This document shows, piece by piece, positions 63,023-64,000 of a stretch of 64,000 nt of DNA (its first letter is position 1; every line of letters starts with the position of its first letter). The notes beneath the pieces were generated by a model that saw only the letters and a list, made by a program, of their open reading frames with translations, did no database searches and was not told the DNA's origin. Origin of the DNA: Bacillota bacterium (GTDB lineage Bacteria; Bacillota; Clostridia; Christensenellales; SZUA-584); NCBI GenBank assembly GCA_023406895.1, contig JAEXTV010000016.1, forward strand, positions 186,001 to 250,000, given 5' to 3'. A program made the translations under genes and the position numbers.

Positions 63023-64000
63023 GCCCGCACCTCCCTGAACCTCTTGATCACTGCCTTATCAGCACCGTTACTGCGCAGGCTTTCGGCCAGCTCGTCCGAC
63101 ATTTCATGCTCCCGGACATACTTTCCGGTATCAGCCTCGAACCGAAACAGTGTGTTGGCTTGAACGATACCGTTCTGAACGCCTGTCGCCTCGACGATCT
63201 CCATGATGCGGCGTGTCCCGTCCGGCAGCTGCTTCTTGAAAACCATGATCGGAAACGCTTCGGCTACAAAACCCATGAGGATTTGGGTGGATATATTGGT
63301 TCCCGACATCTGGCACATGGAGAGTATGCGTCCATAAGCCTTGCGCGCGGAATTGGCATGAAGGCTGGTCACAACAACGTGCCCTGTCCGGGCGGCCTCC
63401 TGCGCCACCATCGCTTCCGCACCGCGCATCTCCGCCACCGCGATGATGTCCGGTGAGAATCTTAACGCTTTGCGCAGCAAGTCGTTCATGTCAATATCGG
63501 CGTACTGTAGATCGCTTGGCCGCGTGCAGGTGTGAATGATGCGATTCTGAGTGTTCCCGTCCTGATCTTCGCTGAACAAATCGAGCTCACGCGTTTCCTC
63601 GATGGTGTATATTCGTTTGCTGTTATCCACTGCGTTCAGCAAATAAGCGATGTCTGTAGTCTTGCCGCTACCCGTCTTGCCCGCAATGCCGACTGAAATA
63701 CCGTGGTTAACGCACAGCGTCAAAAACTCCAGCATCTCCGGCGTTGCCGTGTGCCAGTCAACGAGCTGTTCTTTTGACACCTTCGCCATACGCTGACGTC
63801 GGATAGAGAACACCACGCCGCTACGTCTGTCTGCAACGGGTGGAATCATGGCCGAAACGCGAATACCCTCCGTGATGTAGCTGTCCACGATGGGGTTTGT
63901 ACCGTCCAGAACCAGACCACCAAGGCGCACCATTTTGCGTAGCGTGTCAGCGGCATGCTTGGGAGATAAAAAACGCTCCGGTATCTTGCGCCAGCCGGAG
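63019..64000 (-). CDS. tadA: TadA/CpaF-type pilus assembly ATPase, N-terminus beyond window
   Basis: The open frame continues to the window end without a start (the ATG at 63933 is internal), so about the last 327 residues are seen. Walker A GIAGKTGSGKTTDIAYLL, Asp box and Walker B EMRGAEAMVAQEAARTGHVVVTSLHANS, and arginine-finger-type residues. Secretion ATPase that powers Tad pilus extension. Confidence 0.95.
   Translation of the reverse strand, partial: SGWRKIPERFLSPKHAADTLRKMVRLGGLVLDGTNPIVDSYITEGIRVSAMIPPVADRRSGVVFSIRRQRMAKVSKEQLVDWHTATPEMLEFLTLCVNHGISVGIAGKTGSGKTTDIAYLLNAVDNSKRIYTIEETRELDLFSEDQDGNTQNRIIHTCTRPSDLQYADIDMNDLLRKALRFSPDIIAVAEMRGAEAMVAQEAARTGHVVVTSLHANSARKAYGRILSMCQMSGTNISTQILMGFVAEAFPIMVFKKQLPDGTRRIMEIVEATGVQNGIVQANTLFRFEADTGKYVREHEMSDELAESLRSNGADKAVIKRFREVRA

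Noticed and set aside
1..64000. CRISPR arrays, tRNA or rRNA genes
   Set aside because: No regular short repeats with spacers other than the protein-coding 237 bp array, and no cloverleaf or rRNA signature noticed by eye.

Overview
The window looks like part of a chromosome of an anaerobic Firmicute of class Clostridia. Shine-Dalgarno sites are strong (GGAGG type), GTG and TTG starts are common, and the conjugation genes (PcfB/DUF3801, VirD4, Maff2, TrbL-like, PrgI, VirB4, NlpC/P60) have the set and order known from Tn1549/CTn-type integrative conjugative elements (ICEs). No rRNA or tRNA gene and no CRISPR array was seen. Genus cannot be told from the sequence alone.

Layout. 1-5.8 kb is probably host chromosome: a secreted beta-helix plus InlB-type repeat protein (cut by the window start) below a two-component system (histidine kinase, NarL-type regulator). 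A palindrome sits just upstream of the promoter candidate for the repeat protein. 6.2-7.6 kb holds a Tn916-type integrase and excisionase, so one ICE end is inferred to lie between about 5.84 and 6.23 kb. The element then runs to the window end and beyond. 8.1-10.9 kb has small sigma-like regulators split by a complete IS3-family element (8838-10068).

10.97-25.5 kb is an AT-rich cargo island. It carries a plus-strand operon of two paralogous RecQ-like helicases flanking a nuclease-helicase fusion, followed by an HNH protein. It also carries a HaeIII-type restriction-modification pair with two unknown small genes upstream, and a phospholipase-D-fold nuclease with a topoisomerase-type zinc finger. 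25.5-35.4 kb is the conjugation module on the minus strand, with a small membrane-protein gene on the opposite strand inside it. 35.5-38.6 kb is a second AT-rich cargo pair (SMC-like ATPase + HNH, Septu-like). 38.7-45.5 kb holds the MOBP relaxase, a beta-CASP metallo-hydrolase translationally coupled to a PD-(D/E)XK protein, MobC, a likely oriT and two accessory proteins (DUF3846/YodL; DUF3991/Toprim). 45.5-52.5 kb is one 2324-residue methylase-helicase gene. 52.6-54.7 kb is a third AT-rich cargo gene, a predicted QxK nuclease. 54.9-64 kb holds small ICE proteins and a Tad-type pilus cluster: prepilin peptidase, thioester/CARDB surface protein, TadE-like pseudopilins, a pilin-like peptide, TadC, TadB and TadA. 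TadA is cut by the window end.

Together this is a large conjugative element whose minus-strand backbone encodes excision, DNA processing, mating-channel and pilus functions. Several unrelated predicted anti-phage modules sit at junctions between the backbone modules. The most novel-looking module is the RecQ-like / NERD-like-SF1 / RecQ-like three-gene operon with its HNH neighbour. The beta-CASP + PD-(D/E)XK pair is next.
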